This document shows positions 1 to 5,862 of a stretch of 7,506 nt of DNA, piece after piece. The DNA is from an uncultured Oscillospiraceae bacterium (lineage in GTDB: Bacteria; Bacillota_A; Clostridia; Oscillospirales; Oscillospiraceae). Within the stretch, counting starts at the first letter, position 1, and every line of letters begins with the position of its first letter. The translations under genes were made by a program, and so were the position numbers. The DNA lies in contig CAAEOU010000078.1 of the NCBI GenBank assembly GCA_900757695.1, positions 1 to 7,506 of the forward strand. The letters are read 5' to 3'. The notes under the pieces were generated by a model. The model was not told the DNA's origin and made no database searches. It worked only from the letters and a program-made list of their open reading frames with translations.

Positions 1-6
1 AAAAAG

Positions 7-1944
7 ATGCACTTAAAGCGGCTCACGGCACTGGCGCTGGGCCTCAGTCTGATGGCAAGCGCCCTGATCCCCGGCGTTTCCGCCGCCGATGAAGCATCAG
101 CCACGGTGGATACCGAAAAACCGGTATCCCTGACCCTTTATAAGTACGACACCACCACCGCCGCCCAGGACGGAGCCTGGGATGTCAGCAGCTATGTATC
201 CACCGGCAGCTATGATTCCGATGTGAATGCGGCACTCAGCCAGTACGCCATTCAGGGCGTAGAATTCAGCTACATTCGGCTGGGCCAGCTGTCCATGTAC
301 AAGGGCGCGTCCAAGGACGGACAGCAGGAGACCATTCCCCTGTATGGCTTCACTGAGAATACGAAAACCGACAGTAAGGAGACCATTCAGTTTCTCTCCG
401 CTTTGGGTCTTACTACCAACGATGCCTATCGGGTGGCTTACGATGCCCGGCAGAACCGCATCTGGTATTTTGAAAGCGACACGCTTATCAATGCTCTGTC
501 CGATGCCCTGAGCCGGAATTCCACTGCTACCAAGGCGGCGCTGGAGCAGTATATGCAGAACTGCGGCGGCATCGCTCTGCCTGAAACCGATCAGAACGGC
601 AAGACCGGAGCCGCCAATTTGGAACAGGGGCTTTATCTGGTCATCGAAACCCGGGTGCCGGAGAACGTCACCTCCACCACTGATCCCTTCCTAGTAAGTC
701 TCCCCATGACCACCATTGACGGCACTGGCTGGAACTACGACGTCACCGTATACCCCAAGAACGAGACTGGTATGCCGGATCTTAGCAAGACGGTTCGGGA
801 AGCCCAGGCCGACACCGGTAAGAACAACGGTTCTACCGAGGACATTACCGACGGCTATGCTCACACCGCCACTGCCTCTGACGGGGATGTGGTAGAGTAC
901 CAGGTAATCTCCACACTGCCCACCATCACCTCTCCTGCTACGGCACTGACCACCTATACCTTTGTGGACAGCCTCTCCAAGGGCATCCAGTACAACAAGA
1001 ACGACGTGAAGCTGGCGTTCTTCCGGGACAAAGCCTGCACCGATTTGGTGGCAGCATGGACGGAAGCTGACGGCAAATTCACTGCCAGCTACACCGATTA
1101 CGACCCAATGAACGGTTCTTCCATGACCATTGAAATGACCCAGGCGGGTCTGGACGAAATCAACAGCTCTGAAACTGTCTATGCTCCCGCCATCAGCCTG
1201 CGCCGGGGGTATAGTGACCTCACCCTGCGGATCACCTATGCCTGCACCGTGGGCAGTGATGCCGCCACCGTCTACGGCGATTCCGGCAATCCCAATGAGG
1301 TGGAGCTGACCTGGAAGCGCACCAACACCGACTATTACGACACCCTGAAAGACTGCTGCCACGTCTACACCTACGGCATTGACCTGACCAAGGAGTTCTC
1401 CGACCAAAACGGCGACTTTTCCAAGGTCAAGTTCCTGCTCCACAACACCACGGACGGCTATTATGTGCAGGCATCGCTAAATCAGGCCGAGGGCGTTTAC
1501 TACGTCACCGGCCACACCACCGAGGAGGCCGAAGCCACGCAGTTTGTGCCCATGTCCGAAGGCACCAACAAGGGCAAGGTTCTGGTGAAGGGGCTGGAGG
1601 ATGACACCTATGTGATCACTGAGACCGCCACGGACAGCGGCTATGCACTGCTGAAAGAGGACATCACCGTGGTGATCTCCCAGAGCGCCGGTACTCAGGT
1701 CTGCGATATCTGCGGTACAAATCTCCTGACAGCTTCCGCTACGGTCAATGGCAAGGCCGTGGAAATGCTGGAGGACAACGGTTCCGTCTCCGCACTGGTA
1801 CCCCTGACCGTCGTCAACACGGCCAACTTTGAGCTGCCCAAGACCGGCGGCAGAGGCAATCAGCTCCTGTACGGCATGGGCATTCTGGCTCTGCTGGCCG
1901 CTGTTGGCAGCGCAGTCGTACTCACCCGGAAGCGCCGCGCATGA
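7..1944 (+). CDS. LPXTG-anchored major (backbone) pilin with D2-type and SpaA/Cna-B-type domains
   Basis: Shaft subunit of a sortase-built pilus, exported and linked to itself and then to the cell wall. The 645-residue product opens with a signal peptide (KR, hydrophobic stretch, VSAADE around residues 20-30). A pilin motif, WNYDVTVYPK, lies at residues 242-251; Lys251 is the expected nucleophile joining subunits. A fimbrial D2-like domain follows (about 258-440), with Lys261 in PDLSKTV and Asn430 in NPNEVEL as candidate isopeptide partners. A second SpaA/Cna-B-like domain spans about 455-605, with Lys462 in DLTKEF and an E-box-like YVITETATDSGY (Glu539). The sorting signal is LPKTG at 610-614, then a membrane helix and a KRR tail. 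Unusual extras are a CysCys pair (450-451) and CDIC at 566-569. The ATG begins seven bases into the window, so its ribosome site and any tip-pilin gene upstream are out of view. It overlaps the sortase by ATGA. Family call strong; individual isopeptide pairs are inferred. Confidence 0.93.
   Translation: MHLKRLTALALGLSLMASALIPGVSAADEASATVDTEKPVSLTLYKYDTTTAAQDGAWDVSSYVSTGSYDSDVNAALSQYAIQGVEFSYIRLGQLSMYKGASKDGQQETIPLYGFTENTKTDSKETIQFLSALGLTTNDAYRVAYDARQNRIWYFESDTLINALSDALSRNSTATKAALEQYMQNCGGIALPETDQNGKTGAANLEQGLYLVIETRVPENVTSTTDPFLVSLPMTTIDGTGWNYDVTVYPKNETGMPDLSKTVREAQADTGKNNGSTEDITDGYAHTATASDGDVVEYQVISTLPTITSPATALTTYTFVDSLSKGIQYNKNDVKLAFFRDKACTDLVAAWTEADGKFTASYTDYDPMNGSSMTIEMTQAGLDEINSSETVYAPAISLRRGYSDLTLRITYACTVGSDAATVYGDSGNPNEVELTWKRTNTDYYDTLKDCCHVYTYGIDLTKEFSDQNGDFSKVKFLLHNTTDGYYVQASLNQAEGVYYVTGHTTEEAEATQFVPMSEGTNKGKVLVKGLEDDTYVITETATDSGYALLKEDITVVISQSAGTQVCDICGTNLLTASATVNGKAVEMLEDNGSVSALVPLTVVNTANFELPKTGGRGNQLLYGMGILALLAAVGSAVVLTRKRRA
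1834..1848 (+). other. LPKTG sortase sorting signal codons
   Basis: Codons 610-614 of the pilin read LPKTG, followed by a hydrophobic helix and a basic TRKRRA end. This is the standard cell wall sorting signal: sortase cuts between Thr613 and Gly614 and joins the Thr to the pilin-motif lysine of the next subunit (Lys251) or to peptidoglycan. Confidence 0.93.
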
Positions 1945-2666
1945 GCCGGGGCAGCAAACGCAGGGAGCGCGCTCATCCGAGGGCGCTCCCCATTCTGATC
2001 TCCGCAGTGCTGTTTCTCTCCGGCTGCGGAATGCTCCTGTACCCGACGCTCTCCAACTGGCTCAGTAACCGCCATCAGTCCGAGCTCTATGTGGAATATA
2101 CGGATCAGGTGGAAGAGCTGGACGATGGGGATGCCGAGGCAGAGCTGGAACGGGCCAGAAATTACAACGACCAGCTGGCAAATCAGGTAAAGCAGGTCTC
2201 CGATCCCTTCCGGGACGGAAATGCGGATACCAGCGAGTATGATTCGCTCCTGAACGTCACCCCGGCTGGGGTCATGGGCTATGTGGAGATTCCCAGCATC
2301 GGCGTGTTCCTGCCTATTTACCACGGAGTCAGCAATGACATTCTGATGAAGGGCGTGGGCCACCTGCCGGAGACCTCCATGCCCGTGGGCGGCCCCAGCA
2401 CCCATGCGGTTCTGGCGGGGCATTCCGGCATGAGCGGGGCTCGACTGTTCACGGACCTGCCTAAGCTCAAGGAGGGGGCTGTGTTCTATATCCATGTGTA
2501 TGACCGGGATCTCATCTATACTGTGGATCAGGTCAAAAAAGTAGCCCCCACCGATACCTCCGAGCTTCAAATCGTGGACGGTGAGGACTATGTGACGCTG
2601 GTAACTTGCGTGCCGGTGGGAGTGAACAGTCATCGGCTGCTGGTAAGGGGGAAACGTACCGCGTGA
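1941..2666 (+). CDS. class C (pilin-polymerising) sortase
   Basis: Membrane transpeptidase that cleaves the LPKTG motif of the neighbouring pilin and joins subunits into a fibre. The 241-residue product has a basic start, one N-terminal membrane helix (about 15-36) and a charged linker. The class C lid motif DPF is at 88-90. The sortase fold follows with catalytic His161 (AGHSG), Cys223 (TLVTC, 219-223) and Arg232 (SHRLLVRG). It ends nine residues after that arginine, so the C-terminal membrane helix found in many class C sortases is absent. Its ATG overlaps the pilin stop (ATGA), implying translational coupling; a weak GGAAG lies 8 bases upstream (1928-1932). Two decayed copies of its 3' end lie downstream (2869-3012 and 4035-4164). 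Assignment is firm; its sole substrate is inferred from adjacency. Confidence 0.93.
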   Translation: MSRGSKRRERAHPRALPILISAVLFLSGCGMLLYPTLSNWLSNRHQSELYVEYTDQVEELDDGDAEAELERARNYNDQLANQVKQVSDPFRDGNADTSEYDSLLNVTPAGVMGYVEIPSIGVFLPIYHGVSNDILMKGVGHLPETSMPVGGPSTHAVLAGHSGMSGARLFTDLPKLKEGAVFYIHVYDRDLIYTVDQVKKVAPTDTSELQIVDGEDYVTLVTCVPVGVNSHRLLVRGKRTA

Positions 2667-2668
2667 AA

Positions 2669-2720
2669 ATGCCCCTGAGCAGGACGTAACATCTGCTCAG
2701 GGGCATGCTCCTTTATTCTT
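2669..2720 (+). terminator. probable terminator hairpin of the pilus operon
   Basis: Two bases after the sortase stop, ATGCCCCTGAGCAG (2669-2682) and CTGCTCAGGGGCAT (2693-2706) form a perfect 14-bp stem around a 10-base loop. The downstream tract (GCTCCTTTATTCTT) is T-rich but interrupted, so intrinsic termination is likely rather than certain. The position directly after the pilin-sortase pair supports this role. Confidence 0.75.
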
Positions 2721-2799
2721 ATACACTTTTCAACTATTTTTATGGCACAGTTATTACACTTTTCAATACATTTATTCACCCATAAATTACACTTTTGCA
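2720..2799. repeat. three iteron-like repeats at exact 33-bp spacing
   Basis: The core ACACTTTT starts at 2723, 2756 and 2789, exactly 33 bp apart. The two right-hand copies extend to ATTACACTTTT, and the first two continue CAA where the third has GCA. The sequence between copies is A+T-rich and not conserved. Regular spacing of about three helical turns suggests repeated protein-binding sites. Multiple short repeats at element ends are a known trait of IS21-family and Tn7/Mu-like elements, so this could be the remaining end of such an element. No transposase gene is present, so that origin is inference. Confidence 0.6.
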
Positions 2800-2868
2800 C
2801 GCACCTGCTGTCATATTTAGCTTGTCGCCTGGTTTTAAACAATATTCTGCTGTTTGCGAAGTACACCG

Positions 2869-3012
2869 ATACCGTGGATCAGGTCAAAAAACAGCCCTCA
2901 CCGATGCCTGCGAATTTCCAATCGCGGACGGTGAGGACTATGTGATGCTGGTAATTTGTGTGCCGGCAGGGTGAATAGCTATCGGCTGCTGGTGAGGCGG
3001 AAAAGGGCCTGA
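2869..3012 (+). pseudogene. decayed sortase 3' end, copy 2
   Basis: This stretch aligns base for base with the 3' end of the intact sortase, starting at its position 2518 (VYTVDQVKK) and running through the active-site region to a stop. A one-base loss just after the TVDQVKK codons and another after the CVPxG codons break the frame. The active-site cysteine codon survives (TLVTC has become MLVIC), but a stop follows the second loss. The end reads LLVRRKRA and a stop, close to the intact LLVRGKRTA. No 5' part of a sortase precedes it; the iteron region does. It is a fragment of a second, related sortase gene and not a product-forming gene. Confidence 0.85.
2926..2981 (+). repeat. 56-bp direct repeat, left copy
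   Basis: These 56 bases are identical to 4069-4124. They cover the active-site region of the decayed sortase tails, from GGACGGTGAG to GTGAATAGCTA. The two copies lie 1143 bp apart in the same orientation and enclose the XRE-nucleotidyltransferase cassette. Confidence 0.9.
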
Positions 3013-3023
3013 ATGATTGACAA

Positions 3024-3305
3024 TTACGCTTGATAAAGCTCAACGGTCTTCCCGATTTCAATCTTATCTGTTGACTGAATTGGGCCGTGAATAATATCTA
3101 CGCCCAAGCCAAGCAGTTCCTCTAACTCACAGCGGAGTTTTGAAATCGTCATAAGCGTAATCGGAGCGGAAAATTCAATGATCAAGTCCACGTCGCTGTC
3201 CTCACGATTGGTACCATCCGCTCTGGAACCAAATAGCGTAATGCGGCGAATCGGATATGCTTTCACAGTATTCAAGAGGCTGCGTTTTAACGAATCGATT
3301 GTCAT
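3024..3305 (-). CDS. minimal nucleotidyltransferase (MNT/MntA-like), possible antitoxin
   Basis: A 93-residue single-domain protein of the DNA polymerase beta nucleotidyltransferase fold. It shows the signature GSRADG (residues 26-31) followed by DSDVD, giving metal-binding Asp38 and Asp40, with a third acidic residue at Asp70 (LGVDII). Proteins of this type (MntA) typically neutralise a HEPN toxin (HepT) by transferring AMP to it. The start is the ATG at 3305, because GAGGAGC lies about 6 bases before it; an ATG seven codons upstream lacks a ribosome site. The gene follows the XRE gene on the same strand. No HEPN gene lies on either side: downstream there are only 11 bases before the sortase remnant. 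Fold call firm; antitoxin role inferred, and partner lost or elsewhere. Confidence 0.85.
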   Translation of the reverse strand: MTIDSLKRSLLNTVKAYPIRRITLFGSRADGTNREDSDVDLIIEFSAPITLMTISKLRCELEELLGLGVDIIHGPIQSTDKIEIGKTVELYQA

Positions 3306-3355
3306 AGAAAGCTCCTCATATAACATGCTCTGTACGGTTTACGCTTCAGGCTGAA

Positions 3356-3469
3356 TCACTTCATCCATTGACTGAGCAGTTCTATTTTCCGATGATAGCC
3401 TTTCAGAATTGCTTCTATGTTGATCTGTGGATCAAGCCCATCAAATAAAACATGCTTTCCGACATCAGC
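3356..3469 (-). pseudogene. in-frame continuation after the XRE stop, or small broken ORF
   Basis: After the TGA that ends the XRE reading frame (3472-3470), the same frame stays open for 37 codons to a second TGA at 3358-3356. The peptide contains HVLFDGLDPQINIEAIL and then GYHRKIELLSQWMK, which looks like a real amphipathic protein end. It has no ATG, GTG or TTG start near its beginning. There are two readings: the TGA is a nonsense mutation that truncated a longer regulator, or a separate small gene began at the ATG at 3465 (MSES...) and lost a base soon after. It ends 50 bases before the nucleotidyltransferase start. I do not recognise the family. Confidence 0.4.
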
Positions 3470-3952
3470 TCACAGCCCCCAATTTGCAAATTCTTTTTGG
3501 AACAGGATCTCATCGATTGCGGACTCCATTTGAAGCTCCGCAGCATCCGCCGCCCATAAAAGTCGCTCTTCCGTAAATACCGCATCGAATGGGAGCCGGA
3601 TAATCCTGCCATCGTAATAAAACACCGTGCAGATTCCGCCGTTGTGGTACTCCCAGCGCCCCGGCACCTTGTATCTGGAGCAAAATAGGGGCTGAGCGGT
3701 GATTCTCTCAAGCGGAACATTATTTTCTTTGTGCAGCGGCGCACCAGCCACGGTATCATCAGGATCATCGAACAACTGTTCCACGGAGCAGCCCAGCGCC
3801 ATGGACAGCCGAAGCAGTGTTGCCCCATTGGCAGACGCAAGGCGCTTGTGGCCCTGCTCGTAGTCCTGGAGAGAACGATAGTTGATCCCGCTTCGATCTG
3901 CCAGCTCCTTTTGGGTGTAGCCCAGCTGTTCCCGGTATTGCTTCAGTTTCAT
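3470..3952 (-). CDS. XRE-family helix-turn-helix transcriptional regulator
   Basis: A 160-residue DNA-binding protein. Residues 1-62 form a Cro/C1-type HTH domain, with the helix-turn-helix core YTQKELADRSGINYRSLQDYEQG around 12-34. After an acidic linker (about 62-72) comes a C-terminal domain of about 85 residues with a beta-strand look (GGICTVFYYDGRIIRLPF, 105-122) and a final acidic helix; I do not recognise it. The start is ATG at 3952, since GGAGTG sits 6 bases upstream; the frame extends further only through promoter DNA. The palindrome over its own promoter implies autorepression. It lies 164 bases upstream of the nucleotidyltransferase gene on the same strand and probably shares its transcript. 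The same frame continues open past its TGA, so it may be a shortened form of a longer protein. Confidence 0.85.
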   Translation of the reverse strand: MKLKQYREQLGYTQKELADRSGINYRSLQDYEQGHKRLASANGATLLRLSMALGCSVEQLFDDPDDTVAGAPLHKENNVPLERITAQPLFCSRYKVPGRWEYHNGGICTVFYYDGRIIRLPFDAVFTEERLLWAADAAELQMESAIDEILFQKEFANWGL

Positions 3953-3968
3953 GTAAATCACTCCAATG

Positions 3969-3996
3969 CTATTATACGCAGATTTGCGTATAATAG
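3969..3996. promoter_or_regulatory. operator palindrome for XRE autoregulation
   Basis: CTATTATACGCA (3969-3980) and TGCGTATAATAG (3985-3996) are exact inverse complements around a 4-base centre. The palindrome covers the whole -10 box and the spacer and touches the last base positions of the -35 box. A dimeric HTH protein bound here would block RNA polymerase. The natural candidate is the XRE protein encoded immediately downstream. Confidence 0.8.
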
Positions 3997-4000
3997 TCAA
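3971..4000 (-). promoter_or_regulatory. sigma-A-type promoter of the XRE-nucleotidyltransferase cassette
   Basis: Reading the minus strand, TTGACT (4000-3995) and a perfect TATAAT (3976-3971) are separated by 18 bases. Transcription should begin near 3964, almost at the GGAGTG ribosome site (3964-3959), giving a leader of only about a dozen bases before the ATG at 3952. This is the strongest promoter-like sequence in the window. Confidence 0.8.
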
Positions 4001-4034
4001 TACACCTTACAAAAATAATAGTTTTAATGAGGAA

Positions 4035-4164
4035 TAGCCCCCACCGATACCTCCGATCTTCCAATCGTGGACGGTGAGGACTATGTGATGCTGGTAATTT
4101 GTGTGCCGGCAGGGTGAATAGCTACCGGCTGCTGGTGCGGGAGGCCTACAACAAGACACCTTAA
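4035..4164 (+). pseudogene. decayed sortase 3' end, copy 3
   Basis: This matches the intact sortase from its position 2542 (codons for APTDTSE) to the end of the catalytic region at about 4140. The first half differs from the intact gene at only a few bases. The second half is identical to copy 2, including MLVIC in place of TLVTC and the one-base loss after the CVPxG codons that creates a stop. After the Arg-containing LLVR codons the end diverges to EAYNKTP and a stop. It lacks any upstream sortase sequence and lies just outside the XRE promoter. It is a non-functional fragment sharing an ancestor with copy 2. Confidence 0.85.
4069..4124 (+). repeat. 56-bp direct repeat, right copy
   Basis: Identical to 2926-2981 over 56 bases, followed after one mismatch by another 12 matching bases. 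Recombination between the two would remove 1143 bp containing both cassette genes and leave one hybrid sortase remnant. Confidence 0.9.
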
Positions 4165-4205
4165 TCTTATGATTATTCCGAGGCTATACTGCACCTTATT
4201 GTCAA

Positions 4206-5132
4206 TTAATAGTCTAGCGCAAGCAGCTTTTTCTTCTGCTGTTCAAACTCATCCGGAGTAATAATCCCATCATCACAAAGCCTCTTAAACTTGGTGATTT
4301 CATCGGCTACCGAAAAGGCATATATTGCTCGCGCTGGTACTCTTTCTTTATTCGCATTCTCGTTCATTATGTAACGTAGAATCGCAACAATCTTCTCGCA
4401 ATTTGCAATAGCATCTTTATATTCGCGGCTTCTATTGTCAACTGCGTGGGATAAAAGATTAATTGTTTTATTCGGCGCTTTCAGGTCACGAACGGAAATT
4501 GAAATATGTAAATCGGAAATCAATTCTTTATTCTCTTTGGCCATTGAGCTTCCGATAATTGCACCTGCCACGCCAAATGCGAGATAACCTAAAGCAGCTG
4601 ATCCTCCCCGACCACTTTGAACACTATTCCCATTCTCAACAACCTCATAGTTGATTAGGTCAGAATAGTCATATGCGTCATAGTCGTAATAATGGCCATT
4701 GCGTGGTGCCGGAAACCTTCGGATAACCGCCCATTTTCTATGTTCATCATTGATGCCAAATAGCCCAGGAACACCATCTTTGTTTGTAAAAATGGTATCA
4801 TATTCTGTTAGCTGGCGCTCTGCCTCCATGGCTTCTTTTTTCTCCTGCTCCCGCATTGAAAGCTCTTTTGCACGTTTCTCCGCAGCCACAGCTTCATCTA
4901 AATCAAACTTATCGATTACTGCATCGTAGGTCTCACGCAGAGCGTCATCCACAGAAATCGTCTTAATGTCCACTACTTTGACAATATTCTGTAATTGCTG
5001 CCATGAATACTTGGCCTCCGGAGATGAAGGAAATTGCTGAATTACGTACAAATAAGCAATAAAAGCGGAACGATAATCTTTCTTCTTGTAATGCAAGGAA
5101 TATGCTTCTTGATACTTCTCATTTGAACTCAC
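4206..5132 (-). CDS. SHOCT-domain protein with TPR-like start, unknown function
   Basis: A 308-residue protein with no signal peptide. Residues 5-40 resemble a tetratricopeptide-type helical hairpin (YQEAYSLHYKKKDYRSAFIAYLYVI). A charged helix, probably coiled coil, spans about 80-110. A central domain holds a Tyr/Asp-rich run (148-157), the phrase NYEVVENG (161-168) and a glycine-rich apolar stretch (about 174-196) that could insert in a membrane. Residues 275-304 fit the short C-terminal SHOCT motif (ADEITKFKRLCDDGIITPDEFEQQKKKLL). SHOCT ends are common on uncharacterised, often membrane- or stress-linked proteins and do not define a reaction. The start is taken as GTG at 5132 because GGGAGG (5146-5141) sits 8 bases before it; the GTG three codons earlier abuts that site. 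The gene is more A+T-rich than the pilus genes, suggesting separate acquisition. Coding is certain, function unknown. Confidence 0.85.
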   Translation of the reverse strand: MSSNEKYQEAYSLHYKKKDYRSAFIAYLYVIQQFPSSPEAKYSWQQLQNIVKVVDIKTISVDDALRETYDAVIDKFDLDEAVAAEKRAKELSMREQEKKEAMEAERQLTEYDTIFTNKDGVPGLFGINDEHRKWAVIRRFPAPRNGHYYDYDAYDYSDLINYEVVENGNSVQSGRGGSAALGYLAFGVAGAIIGSSMAKENKELISDLHISISVRDLKAPNKTINLLSHAVDNRSREYKDAIANCEKIVAILRYIMNENANKERVPARAIYAFSVADEITKFKRLCDDGIITPDEFEQQKKKLLALDY

Positions 5133-5237
5133 GATATGCACCTCCCAAGAATCATGCGGTTCACCTGTTTATGAGAAACGGTATGCGCTTACCAACAGAA
5201 AGGAAAATCAACTACATGAATCACTTATATATCCAAT

Positions 5238-5266
5238 ATTATATCTTATTAACAGCAGATAATCAA
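5238..5266 (-). promoter_or_regulatory. promoter of the SHOCT-domain gene
   Basis: On the minus strand TTGATT (5266-5261) and TATAAT (5243-5238) are separated by 17 bases. Transcription would start near 5231, leaving a leader of about 100 bases before the GTG at 5132. I saw no clear hairpin or riboswitch in that leader. The gene therefore appears to be transcribed alone. Confidence 0.65.
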
Positions 5267-5292
5267 CGAGTTATCAAGTTTGGAGGATGGTA

Positions 5293-5832
5293 GTGTTGCA
5301 GATAAACAGAACGAAATTCAAGAGATGGGTGTGCTATTGCGTGCCATATGTTCTAGTTGGTTTGACATCCACCAAACTCTCCCTTGTCTGGCGCACCTCC
5401 AGCGGCTTCGATCTGTCCGCTCACATCATGTGCTTCCTTTCCATGCTGGAGTCCGCGTTTCAATCTCCCTGGCCTAGTATTCACCCTGCTGATTTGATGT
5501 TCGGCGCTGCCTGCGGCTGCCTGTTGCGATTGGCTGTCTATCTCAAGGGGCGCAATGCGAAAAAGTACCGCCGCGGAGTGGAATACGGCAGCGCCCGCTG
5601 GGGCACGCTCAAGGATATTGCACCCTTTGAGGACCCGACCTTTTCCGAAAACATCATCCTTACGAAAACAGAACGGCTGGCCATGTCCAACCGTCCGAAG
5701 AATCCCAAGTATGCCCAGAACAAAAATGTGCTGGTGGTCGGCGGCTCTGGTTCCGGCAAGACGCGCTATTGGCTGAAGCCAAACCTACTCCAAATCTGCT
5801 GGACAAGGGTACTTTTATACAGTATGATATAG
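5293..5832 (+). pseudogene. truncated VirD4/TraG-type conjugative coupling protein (N-terminal part)
   Basis: The N-terminal third of a type IV secretion coupling ATPase, which normally feeds the relaxase-DNA complex to the mating channel. The 179 codons include a hydrophobic N-terminal segment (about 13-25), a second one (about 65-85), the family phrase YRRGVEYGSARWGTLKDI, and NVLVVGGSGSGKTR with Walker A at 149-157 (Lys156, Thr157). The match continues through KPNLLQ and then breaks into unrelated residues and a stop; full-length relatives have roughly 600 residues, so Walker B and the rest are missing. GTG at 5293 is preferred because GGAGG (5282-5286) lies 6 bases ahead; the ATG at 5287 touches that site. 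No other conjugation gene is in view. It is the remnant of an integrative conjugative element, cut by deletion or insertion. Confidence 0.85.
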
Positions 5833-5862
5833 TTGTTTTTTAATCAGATTATTTTCTAACAT
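5833..5862 (+). promoter_or_regulatory. weak candidate promoter for the SnoaL-YitT-GNAT genes
   Basis: TTGTTT (5833-5838) and TAACAT (5857-5862) are separated by 18 bases in an A+T-rich gap directly upstream of the SnoaL-like gene. Neither box is a full match, but no better pair exists between the broken coupling gene and the SnoaL start. Read-through from upstream is the alternative. Confidence 0.3.

Noticed and set aside
691..1443. Long minus-strand open frame (250 codons) opposite the pilin gene
   Set aside because: It is a shadow of the G+C-rich pilin codons: low-complexity Val/Gly/Ala-rich product, no ribosome site, no recognisable motif, and the opposite strand is a clear pilin.
1860..2633. 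Minus-strand open frame (257 codons) opposite the sortase gene
   Set aside because: The product has no family features and lies wholly over the sortase and pilin end, whose motifs are unmistakable.
2720..2799. CRISPR array suggested by evenly spaced repeats
   Set aside because: The conserved core is only about 8-13 bases, there are just three units, and no cas gene is near; spacing fits binding sites better.
2742..2945. Short plus-strand frame of 67 codons across the iterons and sortase remnant
   Set aside because: Its start lies in the repeat block and its end reads a frame-shifted sortase remnant, so it is a chance join of unrelated pieces.
3470..3472. TGA read as selenocysteine or tryptophan in the XRE gene
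   Set aside because: No stem-loop suited to a selenocysteine element is evident after the codon, and TGA ends other genes here normally, including the sortase and pilin genes.
3415..3840. Second minus-strand frame of 141 codons over the XRE gene
   Set aside because: It lies in another frame inside the XRE coding region and shows no domain; the XRE frame has the HTH motif, start and ribosome site.
3016..4205. ATTGACAAT near 3016 and its inverse complement near 4197 as element termini
   Set aside because: The match is only nine A+T-rich bases and does not coincide with the edges of the sortase remnants, so chance is sufficient.
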